From contig CAJUTC010000034.1 of assembly GCA_910589195.1 (NCBI GenBank), forward strand, positions 1 through 41,046: a stretch of DNA of 41,046 nt, written 5' to 3'. Below are positions 22,133-31,991 of the stretch, one piece after another (position 1 is the first letter of the stretch; every line of letters starts with the position of its first letter). The notes beneath the pieces were generated by a model. That model ran no database searches, was not told where the DNA came from, and was given only the letters and a program-made list of their open reading frames with translations. The stretch is from an uncultured Lachnospiraceae bacterium. GTDB taxonomy: Bacteria; Bacillota; Clostridia; Lachnospirales; Lachnospiraceae. Both the position numbers and the translations under genes were made by a program.

Positions 22133-23782
22133 TCACACCTTAAGGCAGCTTCCGCCAATAAATTCCCGGATAATTGAATTTTTTGGCACGTCTTCACTGC
22201 TGACACCTAAAAAGTAATCCAGGAATTTTAGGAGCCTTTTCGCTTCTACATATTCCGGACAATCTTTTGGAATTCCAAATAACAGCGGTTCCGCATACAG
22301 CTTTAACACAGCCAACTCATAAACCAGCGCCGAGTTAAACATCACATCTGCGTCTTCCTGGTATGGGAAAATGTTATTTTCTTCTCCCTTGCGCACAGAA
22401 TCCCACCGTCGGATGGTATCCTGGGCGGAAGCACCCCTGGTTCTGGCGTCCCGCACCATCCGGCGGAGCAGTCTTCCGTCTGTGGTAGGCACCCGGTTAT
22501 GTTCATCTACATTTAACGAAGTCAAAGCGCTGATATAAATTTTAAATTTGTTCTCTTTTGGAAGGGAATAAGACAGTGCGTCATTCAGGCAGTGGATTCC
22601 TTCAATTACCAGAATATCATTTTCTCCCAGCGTCAGGTAATCTCCTTTATATTCCCGCTCTCCGCTAATAAAATTATATCTTGGAAGTTCCACCCGATGC
22701 CCAGCTAACAGATTGGTTATGTCTTCATTAAACTGCTTTACATCAATACAGTTTAACGCTTCGTAGTCATAATTTCCATCTTCATCTCTGGGACTGTTTA
22801 TCCGGTTTACAAAATAATTGTCCACCGCAATAGGATGGGGCTTTAGGCCAAGAGCCATAAGCTGTATACTTAACCGATGGGAAAATGTGGTTTTTCCGGA
22901 AGAAGAAGGGCCTGCGATCATTACCAGCTTTTTAGATTCTTTCGCAGCAATCATACTGGCAATTTCACCAATTTTTTTCTCCATCAATGCTTCTTCAATC
23001 AGCATAACCCGACTGGCCTCTCCCTGGGAAATCCGATCGTTTAAGCCGCCTACATCAGCCAAATCCAGATGCCGTCCCCAGTCAGAGGCTTCCTTTAATA
23101 CCTGGAACAATTTGTCTTTCGGTTTAAAGGGTTCCACCACCTTGGGATCCCGGTCCGGGAATACCAGCACAAAGCCGTTTTTATATAGCACCAAATCAAA
23201 GTACTTTAAATATTCTGTATTTGGAACCATATAGCCGTAAAAATAGTCTTCAAACCCGCCGATACTGTAAAGGTTGACACTGGACACCCGACGGTAACGG
23301 AACAGACGTTCCTTGTCATACATGCCATGTTTATGGAACCGTTCCACTGCCTCATCCGTATGCACAGTCCGTTTCATAATCGGAATCCTCATAGCCGTAA
23401 ATTCGTTCATCTTTTTCTTTACCTGGTTTAGTATGTCTTCGGTTAATTCAAAGTCCAGTTCTGGTTCTACAAAAAAACCATTACCAATAGAAAAATCCAC
23501 AGTCAGTTTCCGGATTCCTTTGCTTCCTGCCACCTCATAAAATGCCTTTAACATCATAAACTTAACGCTTCTGCGGTATGTAAGGCGCCCGGCTTTATCC
23601 CGTGCTGTTATAAACTTTAAGTCTTGGCATTCCACCGCTTTTTTATGAAGTTCCTGAAGCTTTCCATTTACTTGCACAAGCAGGATATCATCTTTATATT
23701 CTGGCTGATGCTCCTTTGCTATAGTAAGCCAAGTGGTTTCCGCCGGGTACTCCTTTTTTACACCGTTTATCAATAATTCCAT
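22133..23782 (-). CDS. Nucleoside (uridine-type) kinase with threonyl-tRNA synthetase-like N-terminus
   Basis: The 549-residue protein has an N-terminal TGS-like domain (about 1-60) and a ThrRS editing-like region (about 100-190, with ERFHKHGMYDKERLFRYRR). A P-loop kinase domain of the PRK/uridine kinase family follows: Walker A GPSSSGKTTFSHRL near 295, DNYFVNR, PRYNFISGER, ILVIEGIHCLND and RRMVRDARTRGAS. Proteins with this layout are annotated as nucleoside kinases in Clostridia and occur in this gene order. The exact substrate is not proven, and uridine is the usual inference. It starts at ATG 23782 behind AAGGAGG and is the last gene of the dgt-to-kinase series. Confidence 0.88.
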   Translation of the reverse strand: MELLINGVKKEYPAETTWLTIAKEHQPEYKDDILLVQVNGKLQELHKKAVECQDLKFITARDKAGRLTYRRSVKFMMLKAFYEVAGSKGIRKLTVDFSIGNGFFVEPELDFELTEDILNQVKKKMNEFTAMRIPIMKRTVHTDEAVERFHKHGMYDKERLFRYRRVSSVNLYSIGGFEDYFYGYMVPNTEYLKYFDLVLYKNGFVLVFPDRDPKVVEPFKPKDKLFQVLKEASDWGRHLDLADVGGLNDRISQGEASRVMLIEEALMEKKIGEIASMIAAKESKKLVMIAGPSSSGKTTFSHRLSIQLMALGLKPHPIAVDNYFVNRINSPRDEDGNYDYEALNCIDVKQFNEDITNLLAGHRVELPRYNFISGEREYKGDYLTLGENDILVIEGIHCLNDALSYSLPKENKFKIYISALTSLNVDEHNRVPTTDGRLLRRMVRDARTRGASAQDTIRRWDSVRKGEENNIFPYQEDADVMFNSALVYELAVLKLYAEPLLFGIPKDCPEYVEAKRLLKFLDYFLGVSSEDVPKNSIIREFIGGSCLKV

Positions 23783-23875
23783 GATAAAGCCTCCTTTTTG
23801 TATATTCAGTGCCCTTATTCATCTAAACGCTAAGCATTTTTAAGAGCCCTTTCCTTTCAATCAAACTTTTATCTT

Positions 23876-24679
23876 CTAAATCGATATAACTGTAGCCGGA
23901 AACTGCAGGGCAGCTTTTACAATCCGGACCTGTCCCTCCAGCTTTTCATTGAGATACGTTTCCATAAAATCCATAAAAATATGTTCCAGACCGTAATGTC
24001 CGGCATCAATAATCGCCATATGTCTTGACACGCTGTCAATTCCCTGATGATGGCCAATATCTCCGGTTATCAGCACGTCTGCTTTTTGGTTCAGTGCCGG
24101 AACAATCATACTGCCCCCGGCTCCTGGCGATACAGCGCATGTTTTCAGCACATCCTTTGACTCTAAATCCCCATATACCGTTACAAACGGAAGGTGGAAG
24201 GCTTCCTTAACCTGCATGGCAAGTTCTTTTAATGTAACAGCTTTTGGCAATTTCCCTGCTTTTCCAATTCCATACACTTCACCGTTTTGCTCTCCCATGG
24301 GTTCTAATACCTGCCCGTCTAAGATCCCCAGACGGTTTGCCGCTAAATCCGCCATACAGCCAGGCGCACTGTCAAAATTTGTATGCATGGCATAATAGGA
24401 AATATCATTTTGAATCAGCTTTACAATACGCCGTCCAATAAAGTCCCTGTCGTTTACCTGTTTTAACGGCTTAAAAATCAGAGGATGGTGGGTTAAAAGC
24501 AAATCCGCCCCTTTTTCTATGGCATCCTCAATGACCTGATCAGTAGCATCCAATGCCAAATATATTATATTTACATCTTTTTCCTGCCGTCCCGCTAAAA
24601 GCCCCGGATTATCCCATTCACATGCCATGGACTCCGGCGCAAGCTGCTGCAGCAGTTCTATGATTTCGCTGCATCTCAT
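23876..24679 (-). CDS. Nif3-like dinuclear metal-centre protein
   Basis: The 267-residue protein has the NIF3 metal ligands: LLTHHPLIF (two His near 63-65), the HTNFDSA segment with Asp, and GDIGHHQ plus DAGHYGLE (His and Glu). The family forms hexameric toroids with two metals per subunit; suggested roles include GTP cyclohydrolase I-type 2 chemistry, but the physiological reaction is not settled. It starts in a four-base ATGA overlap with trmK. Nif3 and TrmK are regularly paired in Firmicutes, as here. Confidence 0.92.
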   Translation of the reverse strand: MRCSEIIELLQQLAPESMACEWDNPGLLAGRQEKDVNIIYLALDATDQVIEDAIEKGADLLLTHHPLIFKPLKQVNDRDFIGRRIVKLIQNDISYYAMHTNFDSAPGCMADLAANRLGILDGQVLEPMGEQNGEVYGIGKAGKLPKAVTLKELAMQVKEAFHLPFVTVYGDLESKDVLKTCAVSPGAGGSMIVPALNQKADVLITGDIGHHQGIDSVSRHMAIIDAGHYGLEHIFMDFMETYLNEKLEGQVRIVKAALQFPATVISI

Positions 24680-25383
24680 TTCAGTTTCTCCTCTTCCATT
24701 TCTCTTCGGGTTTTCTGTATCAGCAAAATCTGCTGCTGCAAATCTGCTTTCGCTCTATCAGCCCCGCTGGTATGCTGCTGATTAAGATTGTTTAATATTT
24801 CTGAAATCCGGCGCTCCTCCTTTTCCAAAAAAGAAAGCAGCACAGGATGCTTTTTTTCAATCAGCCTTTTCCCGTAACAATACCAGGCAGCGGTTTCATA
24901 CTGCATATTCCCTCTTTTCACCAGCATTACCGTGTAATATTTTCCTTCATCCATAACCATTTCTTCATCTTCAATCTGAAAGCCGTTTTTCTCCAGGTAT
25001 CTTCTTACCTGGAATAGATCCGATTGGGGAGAAAGGATAAATTCCCGGACACTCTCCCACATATGCTGTCCGTCTTCCAAAATATGTATCATTAGCTCCC
25101 CGCCCATTCCGGCTATAATGACCGTATCTGCTTCCCCTGGCTCCAGCCGATGAAATCCGTCGCTGAAACGAGTTTCAATCCGATCCGAAAGCCCGTGTTT
25201 CCGGATATGAGCTTCCGCTCGTTTTAATGGCCCTATTTTAATATCGGCGGCAATGGCCTTCGGGCAAATCCCTTTTTCTGCCAGATAAATGGGAACATAA
25301 CCGTGATCCGTCCCGATATCGGCTATCCGGCTTCCCTTCGGCACAAAGGAAGCCACCAGTTCCAGCCGTTTTGACAATTTCAT
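24676..25383 (-). CDS. trmK: tRNA (adenine-22-N1)-methyltransferase
   Basis: The enzyme has 235 residues from ATG 25383, which follows TGGAGGT closely. It has the SAM-binding motif IADIGTDHGYVPIYL, the acidic AADIKIGPLKRAE, the catalytic-loop region VIIAGMGGELMIHIL and LILSPQSD-like FILSPQSDLFQVRRYL, and a C-terminal coiled-coil tail typical of TrmK. It methylates N1 of A22 in bacterial tRNAs, mainly tRNA-Ser and tRNA-Tyr in Bacillus. It sits 53 bases after rpoD; a CCTGCC/GGCAGG hairpin in that gap lacks a U run and may be an RNA-processing or attenuation signal. Confidence 0.92.
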   Translation of the reverse strand: MKLSKRLELVASFVPKGSRIADIGTDHGYVPIYLAEKGICPKAIAADIKIGPLKRAEAHIRKHGLSDRIETRFSDGFHRLEPGEADTVIIAGMGGELMIHILEDGQHMWESVREFILSPQSDLFQVRRYLEKNGFQIEDEEMVMDEGKYYTVMLVKRGNMQYETAAWYCYGKRLIEKKHPVLLSFLEKEERRISEILNNLNQQHTSGADRAKADLQQQILLIQKTRREMEEEKLK

Positions 25384-25436
25384 AACATACCTCCAGGCAC
25401 CTGCCGGTTCCAAACCCAGGCAGGAAAATAAACCAC

Positions 25437-26561
25437 TTAATCCAAATAGTCCTTCAGCTTACGGCTGCGGCTTGGATGGCGCAGCTTTCTTAAAGCCTTT
25501 GCTTCTATCTGCCGGATACGCTCCCTGGTTACATTAAATTCTTTTCCTACTTCTTCTAATGTCCTTGGGCGTCCATCCTCCAGGCCGAAGCGCAGCTTCA
25601 GTACTTTTTGTTCTCGTTCCGTTAATGTATCCAGCACTTCCATTAGTTGCTCATGAAGCAAGGTAAACGTAGCAGCGTCGGCTGGCACCAGCACATGATC
25701 ATCCTGGATAAAATCTCCTAAATGGCTGTCCTCTTCCTCACCGATAGGCGTTTCTAAGGAAACCGGGTCCTGCGATATCTTCATAATCTCCCTGACCCGT
25801 TCTGGCGGAAGCTCCATCCGCTCACCGATTTCCTCTAATGATGGTTCCCTTCCCAGTTCCTGTAAAAGCTGGCGTGATACCCGGATCAATCGGTTGATGG
25901 TTTCTACCATATGCACCGGGATCCGGATAGTTCTCGATTGATCGGCTATGGCTCTGGTAATGGCCTGGCGGATCCACCATGTTGCGTACGTGCTGAATTT
26001 ATAGCCTTTTGCATAGTCAAACTTTTCCACCGCTTTAATCAGGCCTAAATTTCCTTCCTGGATTAAATCCAGAAACTGCATCCCTCTTCCCACGTACCGC
26101 TTCGCAATGCTGACTACCAGCCTTAAATTTGCTTCTGCTAATCGTTTTTTTGCCCATTCATCTCCCATATGGATCCGCTTTGCCAGCTCAATTTCTTCTT
26201 CCATGGTAAGCAGCGGCACCTTGCCGATTTCTTTCAGATACATGCGGACTGGATCTTCTAAACTAACTCCTTCTGGAACGGATAAGTCCAGGTTCTCCAT
26301 GTCGATTTCTTCTTCACCTGCCAATTCCTCCTCTGAGAAAAACTCGGAATCCATATCAGGCTCATCATCAGCAGAACCTCCCATTACATCCACATGGTTT
26401 GCGTCTAAAATCTCATAAATCCTGTCCCATTGTTCCCCGTTTAAATTCTCTGGCAAAAAATAATCCTGAATTTCCTTGATTTCAAGGACATTTTTCTTCT
26501 TCTTCGCGGCATCTAAAAGCCCTGCAAGCTTACTTTCAAAAACACCCCTTTGTTCTTCCAT
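25437..26561 (-). CDS. rpoD: Primary sigma factor RpoD (sigma-A)
   Basis: The protein has 374 residues from ATG 26561 (GGTGGAG just upstream). All functional regions are visible: an N-terminal region 1.1-like segment, an acidic linker, region 1.2 DPVRMYLKEIGKVPLLT, region 2 QFLDLIQEGNLGLIKAVEKF and FSTYATWWIRQAITRAI, region 3, and region 4 with VTRERIRQIEAKALRKLRHP. It directs housekeeping transcription; many promoters in this window carry its TTGACA/TATAAT elements. It is third in the dgt-dnaG-rpoD order, equivalent to the macromolecular synthesis operon of Bacillus. Confidence 0.98.
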   Translation of the reverse strand: MEEQRGVFESKLAGLLDAAKKKKNVLEIKEIQDYFLPENLNGEQWDRIYEILDANHVDVMGGSADDEPDMDSEFFSEEELAGEEEIDMENLDLSVPEGVSLEDPVRMYLKEIGKVPLLTMEEEIELAKRIHMGDEWAKKRLAEANLRLVVSIAKRYVGRGMQFLDLIQEGNLGLIKAVEKFDYAKGYKFSTYATWWIRQAITRAIADQSRTIRIPVHMVETINRLIRVSRQLLQELGREPSLEEIGERMELPPERVREIMKISQDPVSLETPIGEEEDSHLGDFIQDDHVLVPADAATFTLLHEQLMEVLDTLTEREQKVLKLRFGLEDGRPRTLEEVGKEFNVTRERIRQIEAKALRKLRHPSRSRKLKDYLD

Positions 26562-26603
26562 TTTCTCCACCCTTCTACACAGCAATTCCCACTTATTTTC
26601 CCC

Positions 26604-28445
26604 CTAATCAAGAGAAATATTCAGATTGCGCAGCGCCGCTTGTTCCTTAATAATCCGCTGCAATTCATTCATATCCTGAGCCTGTCTGCTGGCCCAATCC
26701 AAACGATTCTTCTTTACCTTTAAAACCGTATCGGAAAATGCTTTTTTCTGCTCTTGGCTATTTAATTCCCCCCTTAGTCCGGCATGGAATAAGGCCGCAA
26801 CTTCACGATACTGTTCTTCATCATTAATAAAATGATTTAAAATCGATGCCGGATTTAAGTTACCCTGCTCATGCCCGGAAAATACCATTTCCGCCACTTG
26901 GCGGTACAACGGCTCTACAAAGTCTTCTGCCGTTATAATACCTTTTATTTTCCCAAACAGCCCGGGGTTTTCAATCAGCCAGGTTAAAAGAAGCCTTTGG
27001 GACTGTCTGGCCCCTTCTTCTTTATTTCGTTTCATCCCCGGTTTTTGCGGCCCTTTTTCCGTTCCCAAATTCCCGGATTGTTCCCCGTACCCTTTATGCT
27101 CAGCCGTTTGTTCCTGACCGGCATATCTGCCCGTTTTGCTTGCTGCCATTCCTGGCACAATCTGAAGGCCTAGCTGGTTTACCAGCCGCTTTAGATCTTC
27201 ATAGGGAATCGTGTATTCTCTGGATACCGCCTGGATATAGTTATCTCGTTCCAAAGGTTCGGAAAATTCAAGAAGTTTTCTGGCTGTTTCCTGATAAAAT
27301 TTTGTCTTTTGCTCCGGATCCTCCATTTTGTATTGGCCATACAGCACATGAATCTCAAACAAGAAGCTGTTCCTGGCCGTTTCAATCCGTTTTTGAAACC
27401 CGTCTGCTCCAAGATTTTTAATAAACTCATCCGGATCTTTGTATGGCCGCATATCCAGCACTTTAATGGACATTCCCACTTCCTTTAGAATAGGGATTGC
27501 CCTGAGAGCTGCTTTTATTCCTGCCTCATCACTGTCATACGTTAAAATGACTTGTTTTGTATACCGCTTTAATAAAGCGGCATGCTGGCTGGTAAATGCA
27601 GTCCCCAAAGAAGCCACCGCATTGGCAAAACCTGCCTGATGCATGGCAATTACATCCATATAGCCTTCACAAATCAGAAGATACGGTTTCCTGGATGTGC
27701 GGGCATAGTTTAAACCAAACAAATTCCGGCTTTTATCAAACAATTTGGTTTCCGGCGAATTTAAGTATTTGGGCGTTCCTTCCCCCATTACCCGGCCACC
27801 AAAACCGATTACCCGGTTATTCACATCTAATATAGGAAACATGACCCGGTTCCAGAACTTGTCCCTGCCGCCTCGCTCCTCCACTGTTACCAGACCCGTT
27901 TCTTTTAAGATATGGTCTTCATATCCTTTGCTTTTTAAGTAGCGGTACAAATCGTCGCTGGTTTTATTGGCAAAGCCAAGGCCAAATCGGCGGATGGTAT
28001 CATCGCTAAGCTGGCGGTTTTTTAAATATTCATATCCGATTTTTCCATAAGGCTGTTTTAACTGGTAGTAAAAATAATTAGCTGCCAGTTTATTGATCTC
28101 CAGCAATACCCGTTTTAAATCCTCCTGCTCCCTTGCCTCCTGGCTGTATTCCGGTTCCGGAAGGGAAATTCCGGCCCGTACCGCCAAAAGTTTTAAGGCT
28201 TCCCCAAAGGTATAATTTTCATATTCCATCACAAAGGTAATGGCGTTCCCTCCAGCGCCGCATCCGAAGCAATAGTACATCTGCTTGCCTGGCGATACGG
28301 AAAATGAGGGGGATTTTTCATTATGAAACGGGCAAAGTCCAAAATAATTGCTTCCCTTTTTTTGAAGTTTTACATACCCGGATATAATATCCACTATGTC
28401 ATTCCCCATCCGAACTTCTTCTACTACTTCTTCCGGATAACGCAT
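26604..28445 (-). CDS. dnaG: DNA primase DnaG
   Basis: The primase has 613 residues from ATG 28445 (MRYPEEVVEEVR); GGAAGAG precedes it, whereas the ATG at 28499 has no ribosome binding site. It has the CHC2 zinc finger (CPFHNEKSPSFSV, then YYCFGCGAGG), a TOPRIM catalytic core (LICEGYMDVIAMHQ and LTYDSDEAG) and a C-terminal helicase-interaction region after a low-complexity linker (near 440-480). It makes RNA primers for replication. A TATAAT at 28515-28510 lies between dgt and dnaG but lacks a good -35, so read-through from dgt is likely. Confidence 0.97.
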   Translation of the reverse strand: MRYPEEVVEEVRMGNDIVDIISGYVKLQKKGSNYFGLCPFHNEKSPSFSVSPGKQMYYCFGCGAGGNAITFVMEYENYTFGEALKLLAVRAGISLPEPEYSQEAREQEDLKRVLLEINKLAANYFYYQLKQPYGKIGYEYLKNRQLSDDTIRRFGLGFANKTSDDLYRYLKSKGYEDHILKETGLVTVEERGGRDKFWNRVMFPILDVNNRVIGFGGRVMGEGTPKYLNSPETKLFDKSRNLFGLNYARTSRKPYLLICEGYMDVIAMHQAGFANAVASLGTAFTSQHAALLKRYTKQVILTYDSDEAGIKAALRAIPILKEVGMSIKVLDMRPYKDPDEFIKNLGADGFQKRIETARNSFLFEIHVLYGQYKMEDPEQKTKFYQETARKLLEFSEPLERDNYIQAVSREYTIPYEDLKRLVNQLGLQIVPGMAASKTGRYAGQEQTAEHKGYGEQSGNLGTEKGPQKPGMKRNKEEGARQSQRLLLTWLIENPGLFGKIKGIITAEDFVEPLYRQVAEMVFSGHEQGNLNPASILNHFINDEEQYREVAALFHAGLRGELNSQEQKKAFSDTVLKVKKNRLDWASRQAQDMNELQRIIKEQAALRNLNISLD

Positions 28446-28510
28446 GAACTCTTCCTTCCCTTCTGAATCATTTACCAAAAACCGCCATTTTATTTCCATA
28501 ATTAGGAATA

Positions 28511-29515
28511 TTATACATTCCAGGCTTTCGGCACAAACAACTCCTGAAAGGTATCAATGGCAAAACGGTCGCTCATTCCCGCAATATAATCACAGGCTAC
28601 TCGCTCCTTTTTCTCTCCTTGCCTCATCATAACCTGATATTCCTCCGGGAGCTTATCCACATATTTGCAGTAATATTCATATAAAAAGACAATAAGCTGC
28701 TGTGCCTTTGCCTCTTCTGCCTTTGGAATTTCGCTGCAGTAAACATGTTCAAACATCCATGCTCTCAGGCCTTTCATTGCCTCCTCCATTCCAGGTGACA
28801 TGATAATCTCCGGTTTATCCATGCTGCTTTGAATAATATCATGGATCATCAAATTCAGCCGTTCCCTGACACTATGACCCAAAACATCGGTATAAGACGC
28901 AGGGAGATCCGATTCTACAAACAGTCTGGCACGGATGGCGTCATCAATATCATGGTTAATATACGCGATTTTATCAGACAGCCGGACTATTGCTCCTTCC
29001 AACGTGGAAGGTTTGCCGCTAGTCCTATGATTTCGAATCCCGTCCCGAACCTCCCAGGTTAAATTTAAACCAATTCCGTTTTTCTCCAATTTTTCTACTA
29101 CCCGCACGCTTTGTTCATAGTGGGCAAATCCTTCCGGGCAGATTTTGTTTAATACGTCCTCCCCAGAATGCCCAAAAGGCGTATGGCCCAAGTCATGGCC
29201 AAGGGCGATGGCTTCTGTCAGTTCCTCATTCAGCCTTAAAGACTTAGCAATGGTTCTGGCAATTTGGGATACCTCCAAGGTATGGGTTAAACGGGTTCGG
29301 TAATGATCGCCTTCCGGGGCTAAAAAAACTTGTGTTTTGTGCTTCAGCCTGCGGAACGATTTGCTGTGCAGAATCCGATCCCGATCCCTTTGATAATCCG
29401 GGCGTATGTCACAAGGCAGTTCCGGAAAATCCCGCCCTTTTGAACTGACACTGTGGGCGGCATAGGGACTTAACTGCTGCTGTTCTAATTGCTCCAAACG
29501 TTGGCGAACCGTCAT
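28511..29515 (-). CDS. dgt: dGTP triphosphohydrolase-like HD-domain protein
   Basis: The protein has 334 residues from ATG 29515 (AAAGGAGG nine bases upstream). It has RDRILHSKSFRRLKHKTQVF, the HD-domain ligands TRLTHTLEVSQIAR and ALGHDLGHTPFGHSGE, and SDKIAYINHDIDDA. The deoxyguanosinetriphosphatase-like family hydrolyses dNTPs to nucleosides and triphosphate, tuning nucleotide pools. It heads the dnaG-rpoD series, a common arrangement in Lachnospiraceae. Confidence 0.93.
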   Translation of the reverse strand: MTVRQRLEQLEQQQLSPYAAHSVSSKGRDFPELPCDIRPDYQRDRDRILHSKSFRRLKHKTQVFLAPEGDHYRTRLTHTLEVSQIARTIAKSLRLNEELTEAIALGHDLGHTPFGHSGEDVLNKICPEGFAHYEQSVRVVEKLEKNGIGLNLTWEVRDGIRNHRTSGKPSTLEGAIVRLSDKIAYINHDIDDAIRARLFVESDLPASYTDVLGHSVRERLNLMIHDIIQSSMDKPEIIMSPGMEEAMKGLRAWMFEHVYCSEIPKAEEAKAQQLIVFLYEYYCKYVDKLPEEYQVMMRQGEKKERVACDYIAGMSDRFAIDTFQELFVPKAWNV

Positions 29516-29682
29516 AACAGCGTTCCTCCTTTGTTTCCAAATTACCAAGGCTCTCCTTTTGGCCCGGCAATTTCTAATCTTAATAAAGAGTATACTACAA
29601 ATTTCCAATAACTTGTACTATTTTTTATAATTATCGTTATTTTGTGCCCGTTTTTTGGCAATTTTAAGAAGCCTTTTGATAG

Positions 29683-29728
29683 AAAAAACTGGCTAGCAAC
29701 CCCTACTTGGGATTTGCCAGCCAGTTTC
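29683..29728 (-). terminator. Terminator after small XRE gene
   Basis: AAACTGGCTaGCAA and TTGCcAGCCAGTTT form a stem with one mismatch around a 14-base loop. A strong U run follows on the minus strand, and a weaker one on the plus strand. Confidence 0.88.
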
Positions 29729-29743
29729 TTCTTTCGTTCCTCA

Positions 29744-29983
29744 TTATTCGTCCTGTTCCAAATTATCAAAAATATCATCGTCGTAAAACTCCCGAATGGT
29801 AAGGCCTAAACCTTCTGCCATCTTTTTAATGTTTACGATTCCGGGGTTTTTACTTTTTCCATTCATAATGCTTTTTACGGTAGAAGGTGGCATCCCGGTC
29901 TTGTACGCCAATTCATACATGGACAGTCTCTGTGCTTTGATCAGAGTACGAATACGAGTAATGGTTGCTTCGTTAATGTTCAT
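29744..29983 (-). CDS. Small XRE-family HTH regulator
   Basis: The 79-residue protein is a single Cro/CI domain: RIRTLIKAQRLSMYELAYK, the recognition segment MPPSTVKSIMNGKSKNPGI and MAEGLGLTIREFYDDDIF. The acidic tail is DNLEQDE. Similar single-domain XRE proteins are conserved near dgt/dnaG in Lachnospiraceae and may autoregulate. It has its own terminator and is not fused to a neighbour's operon. Confidence 0.85.
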   Translation of the reverse strand: MNINEATITRIRTLIKAQRLSMYELAYKTGMPPSTVKSIMNGKSKNPGIVNIKKMAEGLGLTIREFYDDDIFDNLEQDE

Positions 29984-30072
29984 AGTACAATCTCTCCTTT
30001 TCCTTAGTTTAGTCGAAAATTGCCTGCTTTGCGGTCGATATAATAGAAAAAAGTAATAATTTTAATTTTTTT

Positions 30073-31770
30073 TTACGAAATACTGTCGCCTCCGCATAAA
30101 ACCCCATATCCAAGCTCCGGATTCGGCCATTGTGTAAACCCCGGCAATTGCCTGGCGCCTCGAAGCAAACGGGCTTTTACTTTTTCTCCATAAAGGAAAG
30201 GATCCTGATTTCTTATAATCCCCCACTCCATTAAAAGAGCTGCTGTTCCGGTTACAAAAGGGGCCGCAAATGACGTTCCTGTTACGCTTTCATAGCCGCC
30301 TCCAGCCGATACCGTTATAATGTCTGTCCCAGGTGCCGCTAAATCTGGTTTTACCTGGCCAAGCCTGGTATACCCCCTTCCTGAAAAGTCGGCGTAGGAT
30401 TGGTAGGAAGGATTATAAGCCCCTACTGTAATGACCTTCCTGGCCGTAGATGGAATCGTAAGTGTGGTTTCCGGAACAGCGGATAAAAAACGGGTGGATG
30501 GGTTTCTCACATTATGGGAGGGAAGCCACAGGTCATACCTGCCTGTTACAAGCTTAACCGGTTCTAAGTGAATCCGCCAGATCCCGCTGTCAATATACGT
30601 TTCATCCGGAATAAAATCCAAGTAAATCTCCTGTGATTGGCTATAAGGGCTGGGTTCCCCATAATAAACCAAAATCTTGGTCTGCTGATACTGGTATCTC
30701 TGAGTTCCAATGATTTCTGAAAATGGTCCAAGCCGTTCCCCGGAAGGCGTAATTAATGTAATCCGAAACTGATCGGCAAAGGATTTCCAAATTTGTAGGG
30801 AAAGTCCTGTTTCATAAGGAGCTATGGAAACCAGCACCTCTGTTTCTTGTCCCTGTTCCAGCCGTCCTGATGTATGGCCGCCACCACTTCCTTCGTTTCC
30901 GCTGCCAACCACAATCACATTCCGTCCAAAGCCTGCCGCCTCGTCAATAAAGGTTTCCAGCAGGCTGGTTCCGTCATGGGAACCATACGTATTCCCAAAA
31001 CTGATATTTACGGCAATCGGAATATGCAGCTGTGCCGCTTTTATAAGAACAAAATTCAGCGCCCGCATCAGTTGGGTTGTTCTGGGAAATCCATCTGCCT
31101 GAGCAGCCCCCAGCTTTACGATTAGAAGGCGGCTTTCATAAGCCACTCCCCGGTAACGGCCTTGCGATTCCTGGCCATTTCCCGCGGCAATTCCGGCTAC
31201 TGCTGTTCCGTGGCCGCTGATATCCACAGACGGCACAATCGCCTGCGCCTGCTGTTTGGAAGGCGCCTTTAAAGCCTCATTAATCTGATCCTCATCATAA
31301 ACCTGATCCAGGGTTTGATCCCACAAATATAAAATGCGGGTAGTTCCATCCGGATTTCGGAAATCCGGGTGGGTATAATCGATTCCGGAATCCAAAACCG
31401 CCACCAGCACGCCGGCCCCGCTAAGACCCTTTCCCCCATCCTGCAAAGGGGTAAGGCAAGAGGCTGCTTTCGCCTGATAAACGGCAAAAAACAGCCTCTT
31501 TGGTTTCTCAATATATTCGATTTGCGGAAAACCGCTGACAGTAGGAATCAGGCTTTGGGGGATCCATAAGATGGCATACCCGCCCAAAAGTTCTTCCCCG
31601 CGGATTCCAAGCGCGAACACATCTTCCAAACTTCCTGTATACCGGATAATCACTTCCCAAGTCTTCTCCTCCGGGTTATATCCGGTTTCCAGTTCCAAAG
31701 ATTTTTCCCGTTCTTCCTGCGTAGCATCCATTGCAAGATTTAAAAGGTTTTCCAGCTTCTGGTTTTGCAC
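30073..31770 (-). CDS. Csp-like subtilisin (S8) protease
   Basis: The 565-residue protein starts at GTG 31770 behind AAAGGGG. The full catalytic triad is present: Asp in VLDSGIDYTHPDF (about 127), His in SGHGTAVAGI and Ser in VTGTSFAAPFVTG. An insert with jelly-roll character (about 320-450) lies between the His and Ser parts. There is no signal peptide. This is the layout of Csp proteases, which process the spore cortex hydrolase SleC during germination in Clostridia; a housekeeping role is also possible since Lachnospiraceae carry several paralogues. It is monocistronic. Confidence 0.85.
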   Translation of the reverse strand: MQNQKLENLLNLAMDATQEEREKSLELETGYNPEEKTWEVIIRYTGSLEDVFALGIRGEELLGGYAILWIPQSLIPTVSGFPQIEYIEKPKRLFFAVYQAKAASCLTPLQDGGKGLSGAGVLVAVLDSGIDYTHPDFRNPDGTTRILYLWDQTLDQVYDEDQINEALKAPSKQQAQAIVPSVDISGHGTAVAGIAAGNGQESQGRYRGVAYESRLLIVKLGAAQADGFPRTTQLMRALNFVLIKAAQLHIPIAVNISFGNTYGSHDGTSLLETFIDEAAGFGRNVIVVGSGNEGSGGGHTSGRLEQGQETEVLVSIAPYETGLSLQIWKSFADQFRITLITPSGERLGPFSEIIGTQRYQYQQTKILVYYGEPSPYSQSQEIYLDFIPDETYIDSGIWRIHLEPVKLVTGRYDLWLPSHNVRNPSTRFLSAVPETTLTIPSTARKVITVGAYNPSYQSYADFSGRGYTRLGQVKPDLAAPGTDIITVSAGGGYESVTGTSFAAPFVTGTAALLMEWGIIRNQDPFLYGEKVKARLLRGARQLPGFTQWPNPELGYGVLCGGDSIS

Positions 31771-31790
31771 GCCAAAGCTTCCCCTTTCTA

Positions 31791-31819
31791 TATTCTATGC
31801 TCTCACAGATAGTTTATCC
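31791..31819 (-). promoter_or_regulatory. Possible forespore (sigma-G-like) promoter of the Csp-like gene
   Basis: On the minus strand GGATA (31819-31815), 15 bases and CATAGAATA (31799-31791) resemble sigma-F/G elements rather than sigma-A ones. A forespore promoter would fit a germination protease. The match is loose. Confidence 0.3.
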
Positions 31820-31991
31820 TGTCAATGCTCAATTTATGACAAACTTTATTTCTGCCACAACCAGTCCTGCCAAAAACCGTTTGTAGCTGCTGTATGGGAA
31901 AAGAGAGAATCTCTGTATTGAGCGCGCTGACAGATTCATATTTTATCAAATAAACGTGTCAGCACACTACTATCATGAAAACCCGAAGATT

